Below, piece by piece: positions 8,907-17,577 of a stretch of 64,000 bases of DNA. The notes beneath the pieces were generated by a model. It searched no databases, had not been told where the DNA came from, and saw nothing but the letters and a program-made list of their open reading frames with translations. Positions within the stretch are counted from its first letter, which is position 1, and every line of letters starts with the position of its first letter. A program made the position numbers and the translations under genes. The stretch is from Sandaracinus amylolyticus (GTDB taxonomy: Bacteria; Myxococcota_A; Polyangia; Polyangiales; Sandaracinaceae), in the NCBI RefSeq assembly GCF_000737325.1, contig NZ_CP011125.1, forward strand, positions 6,200,001-6,264,000, given 5' to 3'.

Positions 8907-10070
8907 TCACGCCGCGAGCGAGTCGCGCGCGTCGCGCGACGAGAGCAGATCGCGCACGCGCTCGGTGTCGCGCAGCTCGTAGAGCACGGGCGGCACCGCG
9001 TCGCGCGGAGGCGTGAGCCCGGTGAGCGCGCCGGTGTCGCCGAGCGCGCGCGCGCCGGGCCCGTCGAGGATGAGGAACACGTTGCGCAGCCCGCGCCACG
9101 AAGGCGCCTCCGCGACGTCGAAGATGCGCTCGCGATCGAGCGAGAGCTCGGTGCGTCCGCGACGGATCAGCAGGCGTCGATCCGTCACGATGTACTCGGT
9201 CTCGCGGCCCTGGGCGCGCGCGCGGACGAGGCCGTACCACACGAGCGCGCCGCCGACGCCGACGATCATCGCGAACGTCAGCATCGTCGCCGAGAACAAG
9301 AACACCCAGGGCATCGAGCCCACCGCGAGACCGACCTCCTCGAGGTCCATCAGGATCGATCCGACGAGCACGCCGTAGCGCAGGCCGATCAGCACGACGG
9401 CCGCGCCGCCGATCGTGATCAGCACGTCCTGCCAGCCGAGCAGGAAGCCCTCGGGGCCGGCGCCCCACAGCACCTGCTCGCCCTCGTCGAGGCGATCGGT
9501 GAGCGAGATCTGATCGTCGCCCGCGTTCTCGGTGGGCTCGACGTCGCGGATGATCGCGAGCACGCGATCGGGCGCGGGCAGATCGTGCATGACGAGGCGC
9601 TGGCTGCGCGCGAGCGGACCGAAGGGCACGGCGCGCACGAGCTCGAGGCTCCCGACGCCGGGCACGCTGCGATGCCAGCGCACGCGCGCGTAGGTGATCG
9701 CGTGGCGCTCGATCGATCGCACCGAGCGACCGCGCCGCCAGAGCACGCGTCGATCGGTGACCGCGAACTCGCACGGATCGAGCAAGTAGCGCGGCGCGAG
9801 CAGCCCGCCGATCGCGAAGACCGCGAGGTAGCAGGCGACGAGACCCGACTCTTGCCAGCCGCCGAGCGCCGCGATGCGCATCAGCGCCGCGAAGAGCGCC
9901 GCGACCGCGGCCATCACCAGCGAGGCCGCCGGTGCGAGCGTCCAGATCCGCGCGCGCGGGACGCCCGCACGTGGGCCGCCCGTCCAGAGGACCCGCTCGA
10001 AGGGCAACAGGCGAAACGCCTTCGTCACGTCCGAGGGCACGGCCGCCGAGAATCTACCATCGATGTCCAT
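8907..10070 (-). CDS. Membrane protein with two bacterial PH-like domains
   Basis: A 387-aa protein with an internal duplication. Each half has a pair of hydrophobic helices followed by a short bacterial PH-type strand motif: FAVTDRRVLWRRG (~residue 103) in the first half and YIVTDRRLLIRRG (~residue 297) in the second. The VTDRR core is the hallmark of bPH2/YdbS-like domains. Each half also starts with a similar leader (LPFERVLWTGGP versus DEGEQVLWGAGP). Function is unknown; such proteins sit in the inner membrane. The CsbD-like gene lies upstream on the same strand. Confidence 0.75.
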   Translation of the reverse strand: MDIDGRFSAAVPSDVTKAFRLLPFERVLWTGGPRAGVPRARIWTLAPAASLVMAAVAALFAALMRIAALGGWQESGLVACYLAVFAIGGLLAPRYLLDPCEFAVTDRRVLWRRGRSVRSIERHAITYARVRWHRSVPGVGSLELVRAVPFGPLARSQRLVMHDLPAPDRVLAIIRDVEPTENAGDDQISLTDRLDEGEQVLWGAGPEGFLLGWQDVLITIGGAAVVLIGLRYGVLVGSILMDLEEVGLAVGSMPWVFLFSATMLTFAMIVGVGGALVWYGLVRARAQGRETEYIVTDRRLLIRRGRTELSLDRERIFDVAEAPSWRGLRNVFLILDGPGARALGDTGALTGLTPPRDAVPPVLYELRDTERVRDLLSSRDARDSLAA

Positions 10071-10128
10071 CGCCGGCAGGTGCTCCGACAGCTTGGGACC
10101 TCGGCAGTTCCGCGAACGTTGGGCACGA

Positions 10129-10365
10129 TCACGTCGTCGCGGTCGCCGACGCGGGGCGCGAGCGCAGATCGAGCCGGCTCACCCACGAGTCGACGCGCTG
10201 CACCGCGTGCTCCTTCGGGTAGCCGTACTTCTCCTCGAGCGCTGCGACGAGCCGCTCGCGGTCCCCGCCGATCGCGTCGAACGTGTCGTCGTCGAGCTTG
10301 CCGAACTCGGTCTTCACCTGTCCCTTGAGCTGCCGCCAACGCGCCGCGATGTCGTCCCAGGTCAT
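10129..10365 (-). CDS. CsbD-like stress protein
   Basis: A 78-aa hydrophilic protein starting MTWDDIAARWRQLKGQVKTE, which matches the CsbD pattern (W-x-x-x-x-G-x-W-x-Q-x-K-G-x-x-K). The ATG at 10365 has a good SD (GGAGGT, 5 nt upstream), which decides the start. The second half (YGYPKEHAVQRVDSW) is also usual for this group. CsbD-like proteins are commonly induced by envelope or general stress, but their biochemical role is unknown. Confidence 0.82.
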   Translation of the reverse strand: MTWDDIAARWRQLKGQVKTEFGKLDDDTFDAIGGDRERLVAALEEKYGYPKEHAVQRVDSWVSRLDLRSRPASATATT

Positions 10366-10515
10366 GCGCACCTCCAGCGAAAGGGGGTGCGGCGCGGCAC
10401 TGCAGCGCAGGTGCCACTCGGATCGCGCGCCACGTGTGCGAGTTTCACGCGCCGGAGCGCGATCGGGCACGTGTCCCGATGCCCCGTGCGAGGCGAACCA
10501 GCACGCGACTCGGAG

Positions 10516-10692
10516 ATCGGCTCGCCCGCCCGGCCCTACCGTCCGCGCGCGTCGCGCGCTCCCGTCCGGGATCGGCGGGACGAGCACTCCGGCAGGCGCT
10601 CATCAATCGGCTCGCCCGCCGGGCCCTACCGTCCGCGCGCGTCGCGCGCTCCCGTCCGGGACCCGCGGGACGAGCACTCCGGCAGGCGCTCA
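10516..10692. repeat. Two tandem copies of an 87-bp repeat (period 90)
   Basis: Copies at 10516-10602 and 10606-10692 differ at only three positions by eye. Each contains a self-complementary core, GCGCGC-GTC-GCGCGC, able to form a 6-bp hairpin. The second copy ends exactly with the stop codon (TCA on this strand) of the minus-strand murein endopeptidase gene. The array therefore reads as a duplicated 3' end or terminator. The 324-nt gap between that gene and the CsbD-like gene holds nothing else I can identify. Confidence 0.85.
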
Positions 10693-11778
10693 ACGACAGA
10701 AGGGGCGACCGGGATGGGGCTGCACCGACCACGTCGCGCGCTCGTCGAGGAACGCGCGGACGCGTCGGTGCATCTCGCCGGCTCGCGTCGCGGCCTCGCG
10801 CTGCGAGGTGGTGCGACCGCGATCTTCACGGGTGCGCGCGCGCGCTCGAGCACGCACGGGATCGACCTGCGCCTCGCGCAGCTGCTGGCGGCGCCAGGGG
10901 TACATCGGGCCTCCGTCCTCGCAGCCGTTCTGCAGATCCTCGGTGCTGCAGAAGAAGCGGATGTGGAGGTGATCGTCGTGCGGATGGCTCGGCTGGCACG
11001 TGAGGTCCGCGAAGCGATCGCGCACCGCGCGCGGCGCACGCGCGCGCTCTGCGTGCTCGAGCAGCATCGTGCGGACGTGCTCCGCGACGAACACGCGCTG
11101 CACCAGCGCGCCCTGCCCGTCGAGGTCGTCCTGCACGAGCGCCTGCACGAAGCGCCACGTGCGCGGCACGTCGAGCCGCACGCGCACGTCGTCGCGAGGA
11201 TCTGCGAGATCCGCGAAGTCCCACCCGCGACCGCGCGGGTCGACGGGGATGCCCTTCGCGGCGAACGGCGCGCCGTCGGCGTCGAGGTAGTAGAAGAGCA
11301 CGTCGACGTCGCGGCCCGCCTGGTGCGATCCGTGGTGCGGGATCGGACCGCCGTTCGGCAGACCGATGTCGTTGATGACGAGATCGGCGCCCGGGATCTC
11401 CGCGTGCACCACGGCGGCGGCGCGGACGAGCGCGCGCACGAGCTCGACGGTGCCGTAGATCGCGTCGGGGTTCGGGCGCAGCGGGTTGCTGCGCAGGCCG
11501 GGCGCGGTGCTCGGCAGCGCGATCGCGCCCTCGACGCGGCCGCTCGACGGGCCGCCGATCGACGTGCTCTGCGACGGCGACGCGCTGAGCGGATCGGTCG
11601 GCCGCGGCGCGGTCGTGACGCTCGACGCGCTCGACGTGCGCGGGGTCGCGCTCGACGCGTCGGCGAGCTGAGCGTCGCTGCGTCCGGCGCCCGCGACGAT
11701 CAAGACGAGCGAGAGGCTGGTCGCCGTGGCGACCGCCGCGATCGAACTGCCGCGCGGCGTGCTGCTCACGTTGTTCAT
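10690..11778 (-). CDS. Penicillin-insensitive murein endopeptidase (MepA/M74-like)
   Basis: A 362-aa exported protein. Start at ATG 11778 gives a signal peptide (hydrophobic segment SIAAVATATSLSLVLIVAGA), then a Ser/Thr-rich linker to ~110. The catalytic domain shows PIPHHGSHQAGRDVDVLFYY, matching the M74 H-G-S-H-x-x-G-x-D-x-D zinc motif, and a second His site, HPHDDHLHIRFFC. MepA-type enzymes cut D-Ala-mDap cross-links in peptidoglycan. Here it may act in wall remodelling or on prey. The ~80 C-terminal residues are Arg-rich. It is divergent from the reductase operon, and its stop codon coincides with a tandem repeat. Confidence 0.82.
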   Translation of the reverse strand: MNNVSSTPRGSSIAAVATATSLSLVLIVAGAGRSDAQLADASSATPRTSSASSVTTAPRPTDPLSASPSQSTSIGGPSSGRVEGAIALPSTAPGLRSNPLRPNPDAIYGTVELVRALVRAAAVVHAEIPGADLVINDIGLPNGGPIPHHGSHQAGRDVDVLFYYLDADGAPFAAKGIPVDPRGRGWDFADLADPRDDVRVRLDVPRTWRFVQALVQDDLDGQGALVQRVFVAEHVRTMLLEHAERARAPRAVRDRFADLTCQPSHPHDDHLHIRFFCSTEDLQNGCEDGGPMYPWRRQQLREAQVDPVRARARARTREDRGRTTSQREAATRAGEMHRRVRAFLDERATWSVQPHPGRPFCR

Positions 11779-11822
11779 CGTGCGGGAAAATGGGCGCGCG
11801 GTCGAACACGCGCAGTCTCCGT

Positions 11823-11881
11823 ACAGTGTCGCGTGTAAAGTGCCACTTGACACTCGACGGCGGTCGAGACACTGTCGGACC
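11823..11881 (+). promoter_or_regulatory. Divergent promoter/operator with stacked palindromes
   Basis: Between the divergent endopeptidase and reductase genes lie ACAGTGTC (11823-11830) with its inverse GACACTGT (11868-11875), the palindrome AAGTGCCACTT (11838-11848), and the dyad CTCGAC-GGCG-GTCGAG (11853-11868). A perfect TTGACA (11847-11852) fits a -35 box with a weak -10 (CACTGT, 11870-11875) at 17 bp. That would start transcription at about the A of the reductase ATG (11882), where no SD is present. The dyad would occupy the -35/-10 spacer, the usual place for a MerR-type regulator. The promoter call is inferred; the palindromes are directly visible. Confidence 0.55.
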
Positions 11882-13264
11882 ATGCAGCACGGCAAGCGGC
11901 CATTGCGCTCGGTCGACGGCATCGACGTCGCGGCGAGCGTCCTCGCGCGCCTCGCGCCGCGTGCGCTGCGGCCCGCGATTGATCAGCTGCGCCTCGACGC
12001 GCGATCGATCGCCGACGGGTTCCGCGGCGTGCGCGAGCCGACGTTCTCGAGCCATGCGCGCCCCGGCTTCGTGCCGACGCCGCTCGCCGAGATCGACCCG
12101 GTGCTCGAGCTGCTGCCGACGCGCGCGCTCAAGCGGAGCTACTCGACGCTGCGGCGCGACGTCGAGATGATTGGGCGCGACTTCCGCGGCGATCGTGTTC
12201 CGCCGACGATCACGCGTCCCCGCCGCACCATGACCGCGACGACCACGCCTTCGCTCGCGCCGCGACGCGTGAAGGTGACGAAGCTGATCCGCGAGACGCG
12301 CGACGCGATCACGATCCGCCTCGAGGCGCTCGATGGTGCGCCGCTCACGTTCGAGGCCGGGCAGTTCCTCACGCTGCACGTGCCGATCGACGGCGCGGTG
12401 GTGCGCCGCGCGTACTCGCTCTCGAGCGCGCCCGCCGATGGGTTCGCCGCGGTGACGTGCAAGCGCATCGAGGGCGGTCGCGTGTCGACGCACCTCCACG
12501 AGCGGCTGCGCGAGGGCGACGTGCTCGAGGTGCTCGGTCCCTCGGGCACGTTCGTGCCGAGCGCGCGGATGCGCCGTCTCGTGCTGATCGCGGGCGGGAG
12601 CGGGATCACGCCGTGCTGGTCGATCGCGCGCGCGGTGCTCGCGCGTGATCCCGACGCGCACGTCACGCTGATCTACGGCAACCGCAGCGAGGCCGACGTG
12701 ATCTTCGGGCGCGAGATCGACGCGCTCGCGAGCGAGCGCTTCCGCGTGGTGCACGTGCTCGCCGACCCGAGCGACGCGCACCGCGGGCCGCGCGGCATGC
12801 TCGATCGCGCGACGTTCGAGCGCATCGCGAGCGAGCTCGACATCGACGACGCGGAGCACTTCGTGTGCGGGCCCGCGCCGATGATGGACGCGGTGCGCGA
12901 GGTGCTGCTCGCGCGCGGCGTGCCGCGCACGCGCATCCACGAGGAGCGCTTCCAGTCGCCCGCCGAGCGTCGTGCGTCGCCGATCGCGTCGCCGCAGCTC
13001 GTGACGGTGCGCCGTCGGGGTCGCGACGTCGCGATCACGGTGCCGCCCGATCGCACCGTGCTCGAGGCCGCGACGGAGCGCGGCGTCGCCCTTCCCTTCT
13101 CGTGCGCGATCGGCGGCTGCGCCGCGTGCAAGTGCAAGGTCGTCGAGGGCGAGATCCGGATGGACGAGCCCCACTGTCTCTCGGACGCCGAGCGCGCCGA
13201 GGGTTGGGTCCTCACGTGCGTCGGGCATCCTACGCGTCCCACGACGATCGAGGTGCCGACGTGA
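11882..13264 (+). CDS. Ferredoxin reductase with C-terminal 2Fe-2S domain
   Basis: A 460-aa oxidoreductase of the ferredoxin-NAD(P)H reductase class. After a ~115-residue N-terminal extension, an FAD-binding barrel carries RRAYSLSSAP (~175), an NAD(P)-binding domain carries GGSGITP (~238) and CGPAPMMDAV (~329), and a plant-type ferredoxin domain carries CAIGGCAACKCKV (~407) with the fourth Cys in VLTC (~445). This single polypeptide can pass electrons from NAD(P)H to a partner oxygenase. The diiron protein two genes downstream is the obvious candidate. Its stop overlaps the next start (GTGATG). The N-terminal extension resembles desaturase-reductase partners and may dock the oxygenase. No SD is seen, consistent with a leaderless message. 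Confidence 0.9.
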   Translation: MQHGKRPLRSVDGIDVAASVLARLAPRALRPAIDQLRLDARSIADGFRGVREPTFSSHARPGFVPTPLAEIDPVLELLPTRALKRSYSTLRRDVEMIGRDFRGDRVPPTITRPRRTMTATTTPSLAPRRVKVTKLIRETRDAITIRLEALDGAPLTFEAGQFLTLHVPIDGAVVRRAYSLSSAPADGFAAVTCKRIEGGRVSTHLHERLREGDVLEVLGPSGTFVPSARMRRLVLIAGGSGITPCWSIARAVLARDPDAHVTLIYGNRSEADVIFGREIDALASERFRVVHVLADPSDAHRGPRGMLDRATFERIASELDIDDAEHFVCGPAPMMDAVREVLLARGVPRTRIHEERFQSPAERRASPIASPQLVTVRRRGRDVAITVPPDRTVLEAATERGVALPFSCAIGGCAACKCKVVEGEIRMDEPHCLSDAERAEGWVLTCVGHPTRPTTIEVPT

Positions 13265-14010
13265 TGGACGAGGGAATCGAGCTGATCCGAGAGCCCGACG
13301 CGCAGCGATGGACGCTGCGCATGAAGGACCTCTGCGACCTCACCGGTCTGCCGCGCCAGGCGATCCACTTCTACATCCAGCAGGGTCTCTTGCCCGCGGG
13401 GCACAAGACCGGGCGCAACATGGCGTTCTACGGCGACGAGCACGTCGAGCGCCTCAAGCTGATCAAGAAGCTGCAGCACGAGCGCTTCCTCCCGCTCAAG
13501 GCGATCAAGGCGCTGCTCGACGATCAGGACGCGGCGTTCAGCGCGGCGCAGCGCGGTTTCCTCGTCGGCGTGAAGCAGCGGCTCGACACGCTCGGTCGCG
13601 AGAGCGAGGGCGAGAAGAGCGCGGTCGACGCCGACGAGGTGATCGCGCGGCTCGGCGTCCCGCGCAGCGATCTCGATCGCATGATCGAGATCGGCGTGCT
13701 CGGCGCGCGCATCGAGGACGGCCGCACGTGGATCGCCGAGGGCGACGTGTGGATCCTCCAGGGCTGGGCCGAGATCCTGCGCCTCGGGTTCGTGAGCGAG
13801 CTCGGCATCGGCGTGGAGGAGCTCGCGCTGATCCAGGAGGTCGTGCAGGACCTCTTCAACCGCGAGACGTTGCTCCTCGCGAGCCGCATCGATCGGCTCC
13901 CGCCCGAGCGCGCCGCGCAGATGATCGAGAAGGCACTGCCTCTCGTGCACACGTTCCTCACGGGCTTCCACACCGCGAAGATCCGCGACTTCTTCGCGTC
14001 GCTCGGTTGA
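13264..14010 (+). CDS. MerR-family transcriptional regulator
   Basis: A 248-aa regulator. The winged helix-turn-helix is near residues 18-70 (RMKDLCDLTGLPRQAIHFYI, then the MerR-typical GLLPAGHKTGRNMAFYG). The last ~150 residues form a long helical effector domain without Cys clusters, so it is not a metal-sensing MerR of the usual kind. The start overlaps the reductase stop by 1 nt, so translation is coupled. Being inside the operon, it probably regulates it through the dyad between 11853 and 11868. The inducer is unknown; a substrate of the oxygenase system is a reasonable guess. Confidence 0.88.
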   Translation: MDEGIELIREPDAQRWTLRMKDLCDLTGLPRQAIHFYIQQGLLPAGHKTGRNMAFYGDEHVERLKLIKKLQHERFLPLKAIKALLDDQDAAFSAAQRGFLVGVKQRLDTLGRESEGEKSAVDADEVIARLGVPRSDLDRMIEIGVLGARIEDGRTWIAEGDVWILQGWAEILRLGFVSELGIGVEELALIQEVVQDLFNRETLLLASRIDRLPPERAAQMIEKALPLVHTFLTGFHTAKIRDFFASLG

Positions 14011-14028
14011 TCAACGAAGGAGATCGTC

Positions 14029-15249
<1,221 letters not shown>

Positions 15250-15256
15250 CGGCGAG

Positions 15257-15322
15257 CTCGCACCGGTGTGAGCCGCAGCTCGCACCGGTGTGAGTCGCGA
15301 CTCGCACCGGTGTGAGTCGGAG
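15257..15322. repeat. Three tandem 22-bp near-palindromic repeats
   Basis: Copies start at 15257, 15279 and 15301. Each holds CTCGCACCGGTGTGAG, which is an inverted repeat except for one base pair, around a perfect CACCGGTG core. The array fills the gap between convergent genes (stops at 15249 and 15329). It could be a cluster of terminators or of protein-binding sites. Confidence 0.85.
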
Positions 15323-15328
15323 CCGCGA

Positions 15329-15928
15329 TCAGAGCCCGGCGCAGCCGGTGAGCTCGAGCTCGGCGACCGCGGCCGCGACGTCGTCGTCGGTGACGTCGCG
15401 CGTCACGCCGGGATTGCCCGCGGCGGGCACGTCGGCGCAGCGGATCTCGGCGGTGACCGCGCCCTCGGCCGTGATGTCGATGCGCTGGATCTGACAGGGG
15501 CGATCCGCGCTCGGCGGGTTCGAGCTGCACGCGCCCTCGAGATCGAAGTCGTCGGGCTCGTCGATCTCGAGGCGGCAGCTCGAGCCGATGATGCGATCAC
15601 CGTCGGCCGCGATCGTCGCGCCGCGCACGCGCATCGCGGCGCCGTCCGGCGTGGCGATCGTCACGTCGAAGCGGCGGTTGCCGTCGGGCATCGCGGTCAC
15701 GTCGCACTCGACCGCGTGCGCGGCCTCGGCGTCGTCGTGATCGACGACCCGCGCGGGCGCGTCGTCGGTGCAGCCGGTCGCGCCACCGCAGCGAACGCGC
15801 CACGCGATGCGCGCGTGCGCTGTGACCGTGACGACACCGGCGTCGTCCTCGGGAACGACCGAGTCGTCGTCCCCGCCACACGCGAAGAGCAGCGAGGACA
15901 CGAGGAGCACGAGCACGCGTCGCGACAT
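15329..15928 (-). CDS. Small secreted lipoprotein, hypothetical
   Basis: A 199-aa lipoprotein with signal peptide MSRRVLVLLVSSLLFAC (lipobox Cys17) followed by GGDDD. The mature part is beta-rich with six or seven Cys (for example RVRCGGATGCTDDAP), suggesting disulfide-stabilised extracytoplasmic folding. An ATG 12 nt further upstream (15940) is an alternative start, but the chosen one gives the more normal signal peptide. No family is recognised. It is convergent with the diiron operon and divergent from the kinase. Confidence 0.72.
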   Translation of the reverse strand: MSRRVLVLLVSSLLFACGGDDDSVVPEDDAGVVTVTAHARIAWRVRCGGATGCTDDAPARVVDHDDAEAAHAVECDVTAMPDGNRRFDVTIATPDGAAMRVRGATIAADGDRIIGSSCRLEIDEPDDFDLEGACSSNPPSADRPCQIQRIDITAEGAVTAEIRCADVPAAGNPGVTRDVTDDDVAAAVAELELTGCAGL

Positions 15929-16005
15929 GGCCGCGACCATCGCGCAGAAGCGCTCGTTTGGGAAGCTCGCGCGCAGCGTGCGTGCTTGCGCTGGAACGCT
16001 GCGTC

Positions 16006-17307
16006 ATGGCACATGGACACGCGCTCTCGATGCAGTCCGTGCCTCCTTCGCCGTCTCCCGCGCGCGCCCCCGTCGCTCCAGCGATGCCCGTCCTGCCGCG
16101 TCGCTTCGGGCGCTACCAGCTCTTCGATCGCATCGGCAAGGGCGGCATGGCGGAGATCTACCTCGCGCGCGCGGCGAGCGAGCTCGGCGCCGAGCGGCTC
16201 GTCGTGGTGAAGCAGATCCACGAGGCGCTCTCGCGCGACGAGTCGTTCGCGCGGATGTTCATCGAGGAGGCGAAGCTCTGCGCGGGGCTGCGCCACGCGA
16301 ACGTCGTGCAGGTGCTCGAGCTCGGCCGCGAGGACGGGCTGCTCTACATGGCGATGGAGTACGTGGAGGGCTTCGACCTCCACCAGCTGCTCGCGCGGTG
16401 CAGCCGCGCGAAGGTGGCGCTGCCCGCGGAGTTCGCGCTCTTCATCGTGCGCGAGGTGCTCGCCGCGCTCGACTTCGCGCATCGCGCGACGGATGCGAGC
16501 GGTCGCGCGCTCGGCATCGTGCATCGCGACGTGTCGCCGTCGAACGTGCTGATGTCGCTCGAGGGCGAGGTGAAGCTCTGCGACTTCGGCATCGCGCGCG
16601 CGGCGGGCGCGCAGGAAGAGCGCAGCGGCGACGCGAAGGTCGTCGGCAAGAGCGCGTACATGTCGCCCGAGCACGCGCGTGGTGAGGCGCTCGATGCGCG
16701 CGCGGACGTGTTCGCGGCGGGCATCTTGCTGTGGGAGCTCTGCGCGGGGCGAAGGCTCTATCGCGGGAGCGAAGAGGAGATGCTCGAGCTCGCGCGGCGC
16801 GGCGAGATCCCGGCGCTGCCGGAGCGCGGGCTGCCGCAGCCCGAGAAGCTGCAGGCGATCCTCGATCGCGCGCTCGCGAGGGATCGCGACGCGCGGTACG
16901 CGACGGCGGCGCAGATGCGCGCGGAGCTCGACGAGTACGCGCACGGCGCGCGCTTGTTCGCGTCGCAGATCCGGTTCGGCGCGTTCCTCAGTGATCACTT
17001 CGGCGAGGAGTTCGTGAAGGAGCGACGCGCGCGCGAGCGCGCGGCGCGGGCGCTGGAGCTGGGCCCGCCGGTGCGCCTCGAGCCGATCGCGATGCCCGCT
17101 GCGGTGCAGGGGTTCGCGGAGATCGACACGGATCGCAACATCCGTCGTGACGAGGACACCGTGCCGGAGGCGAGAGCGCTGCCGGCACCCGAGAGCGAGC
17201 CGATGAAGACCGCGACCACGAAGCCGCGTCGATCGCGCGCGCTCGTCATCGGCGCGATCACGATGACGCTCGTGCTCGCGGTGCTCGTCGCGCTGATGTC
17301 GCGCTGA
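16006..17307 (+). CDS. Membrane-anchored Ser/Thr protein kinase (PknB-like)
   Basis: A 433-aa Hanks-type kinase. The catalytic domain spans ~35-300: Gly-loop GKGGMAEIYLA, ATP-binding Lys in VVVKQIH, catalytic loop HRDVSPSNVL, metal-binding DFG in LCDFGIA, and SPE in place of APE (YMSPEHARGE). All key residues are present, so it should be active. A linker follows, with a single hydrophobic helix at the very C-terminus (ALVIGAITMTLVLAVLVALM) that leaves the kinase domain in the cytoplasm. No extracellular sensor domain follows. Start is taken at ATG 16006; ATG 16030 is also possible. HRDVSPSN rather than HRDLKPEN is common in myxobacterial kinases. Confidence 0.93.
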   Translation: MAHGHALSMQSVPPSPSPARAPVAPAMPVLPRRFGRYQLFDRIGKGGMAEIYLARAASELGAERLVVVKQIHEALSRDESFARMFIEEAKLCAGLRHANVVQVLELGREDGLLYMAMEYVEGFDLHQLLARCSRAKVALPAEFALFIVREVLAALDFAHRATDASGRALGIVHRDVSPSNVLMSLEGEVKLCDFGIARAAGAQEERSGDAKVVGKSAYMSPEHARGEALDARADVFAAGILLWELCAGRRLYRGSEEEMLELARRGEIPALPERGLPQPEKLQAILDRALARDRDARYATAAQMRAELDEYAHGARLFASQIRFGAFLSDHFGEEFVKERRARERAARALELGPPVRLEPIAMPAAVQGFAEIDTDRNIRRDEDTVPEARALPAPESEPMKTATTKPRRSRALVIGAITMTLVLAVLVALMSR

Positions 17308-17485
17308 TCCGAGCGCGCGAGTCGGTCGCGTCTCTGCGCCGAGCGTGGTCGTTGCGCGCCGCCCGCCGCCACGGCGCGCCGATGTGCGCCCGCGCGCGAC
17401 TTCGCGATGTCATCCGACGTGCGCGAAGAGCGCAGATCTCGGCGAAATCTCACGCCTTGGCCGCGTGCTCCACGTTCCGTCACGG

Positions 17486-17506
17486 CGGCTCATTTTTTTT
17501 GAGCCG
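17486..17506. terminator. Hairpin with all-T loop, possible terminator
   Basis: CGGCTCA and TGAGCCG form a 7-bp stem around seven T residues, in an otherwise GC-rich 270-nt gap (17308-17577) after the kinase gene. A TATACG hexamer at 17511-17516 could be a -10 element for the next gene, though no good -35 is seen. The T-run lies in the loop rather than after the stem, so terminator function is uncertain. Confidence 0.4.
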
Positions 17507-17577
17507 TCCAGTATACGGGGCGCCACTGCTGAACCCGGTGGGCACCTCTTTCGTGCCTCCGCGGACGGATCAGCAGA

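Noticed and set aside
15257-15322. CRISPR-like array
   Set aside because: The 22-bp units are contiguous without unique spacers, only three in number, and no cas gene is present. The same applies to 10516-10692 and 44063-44308.
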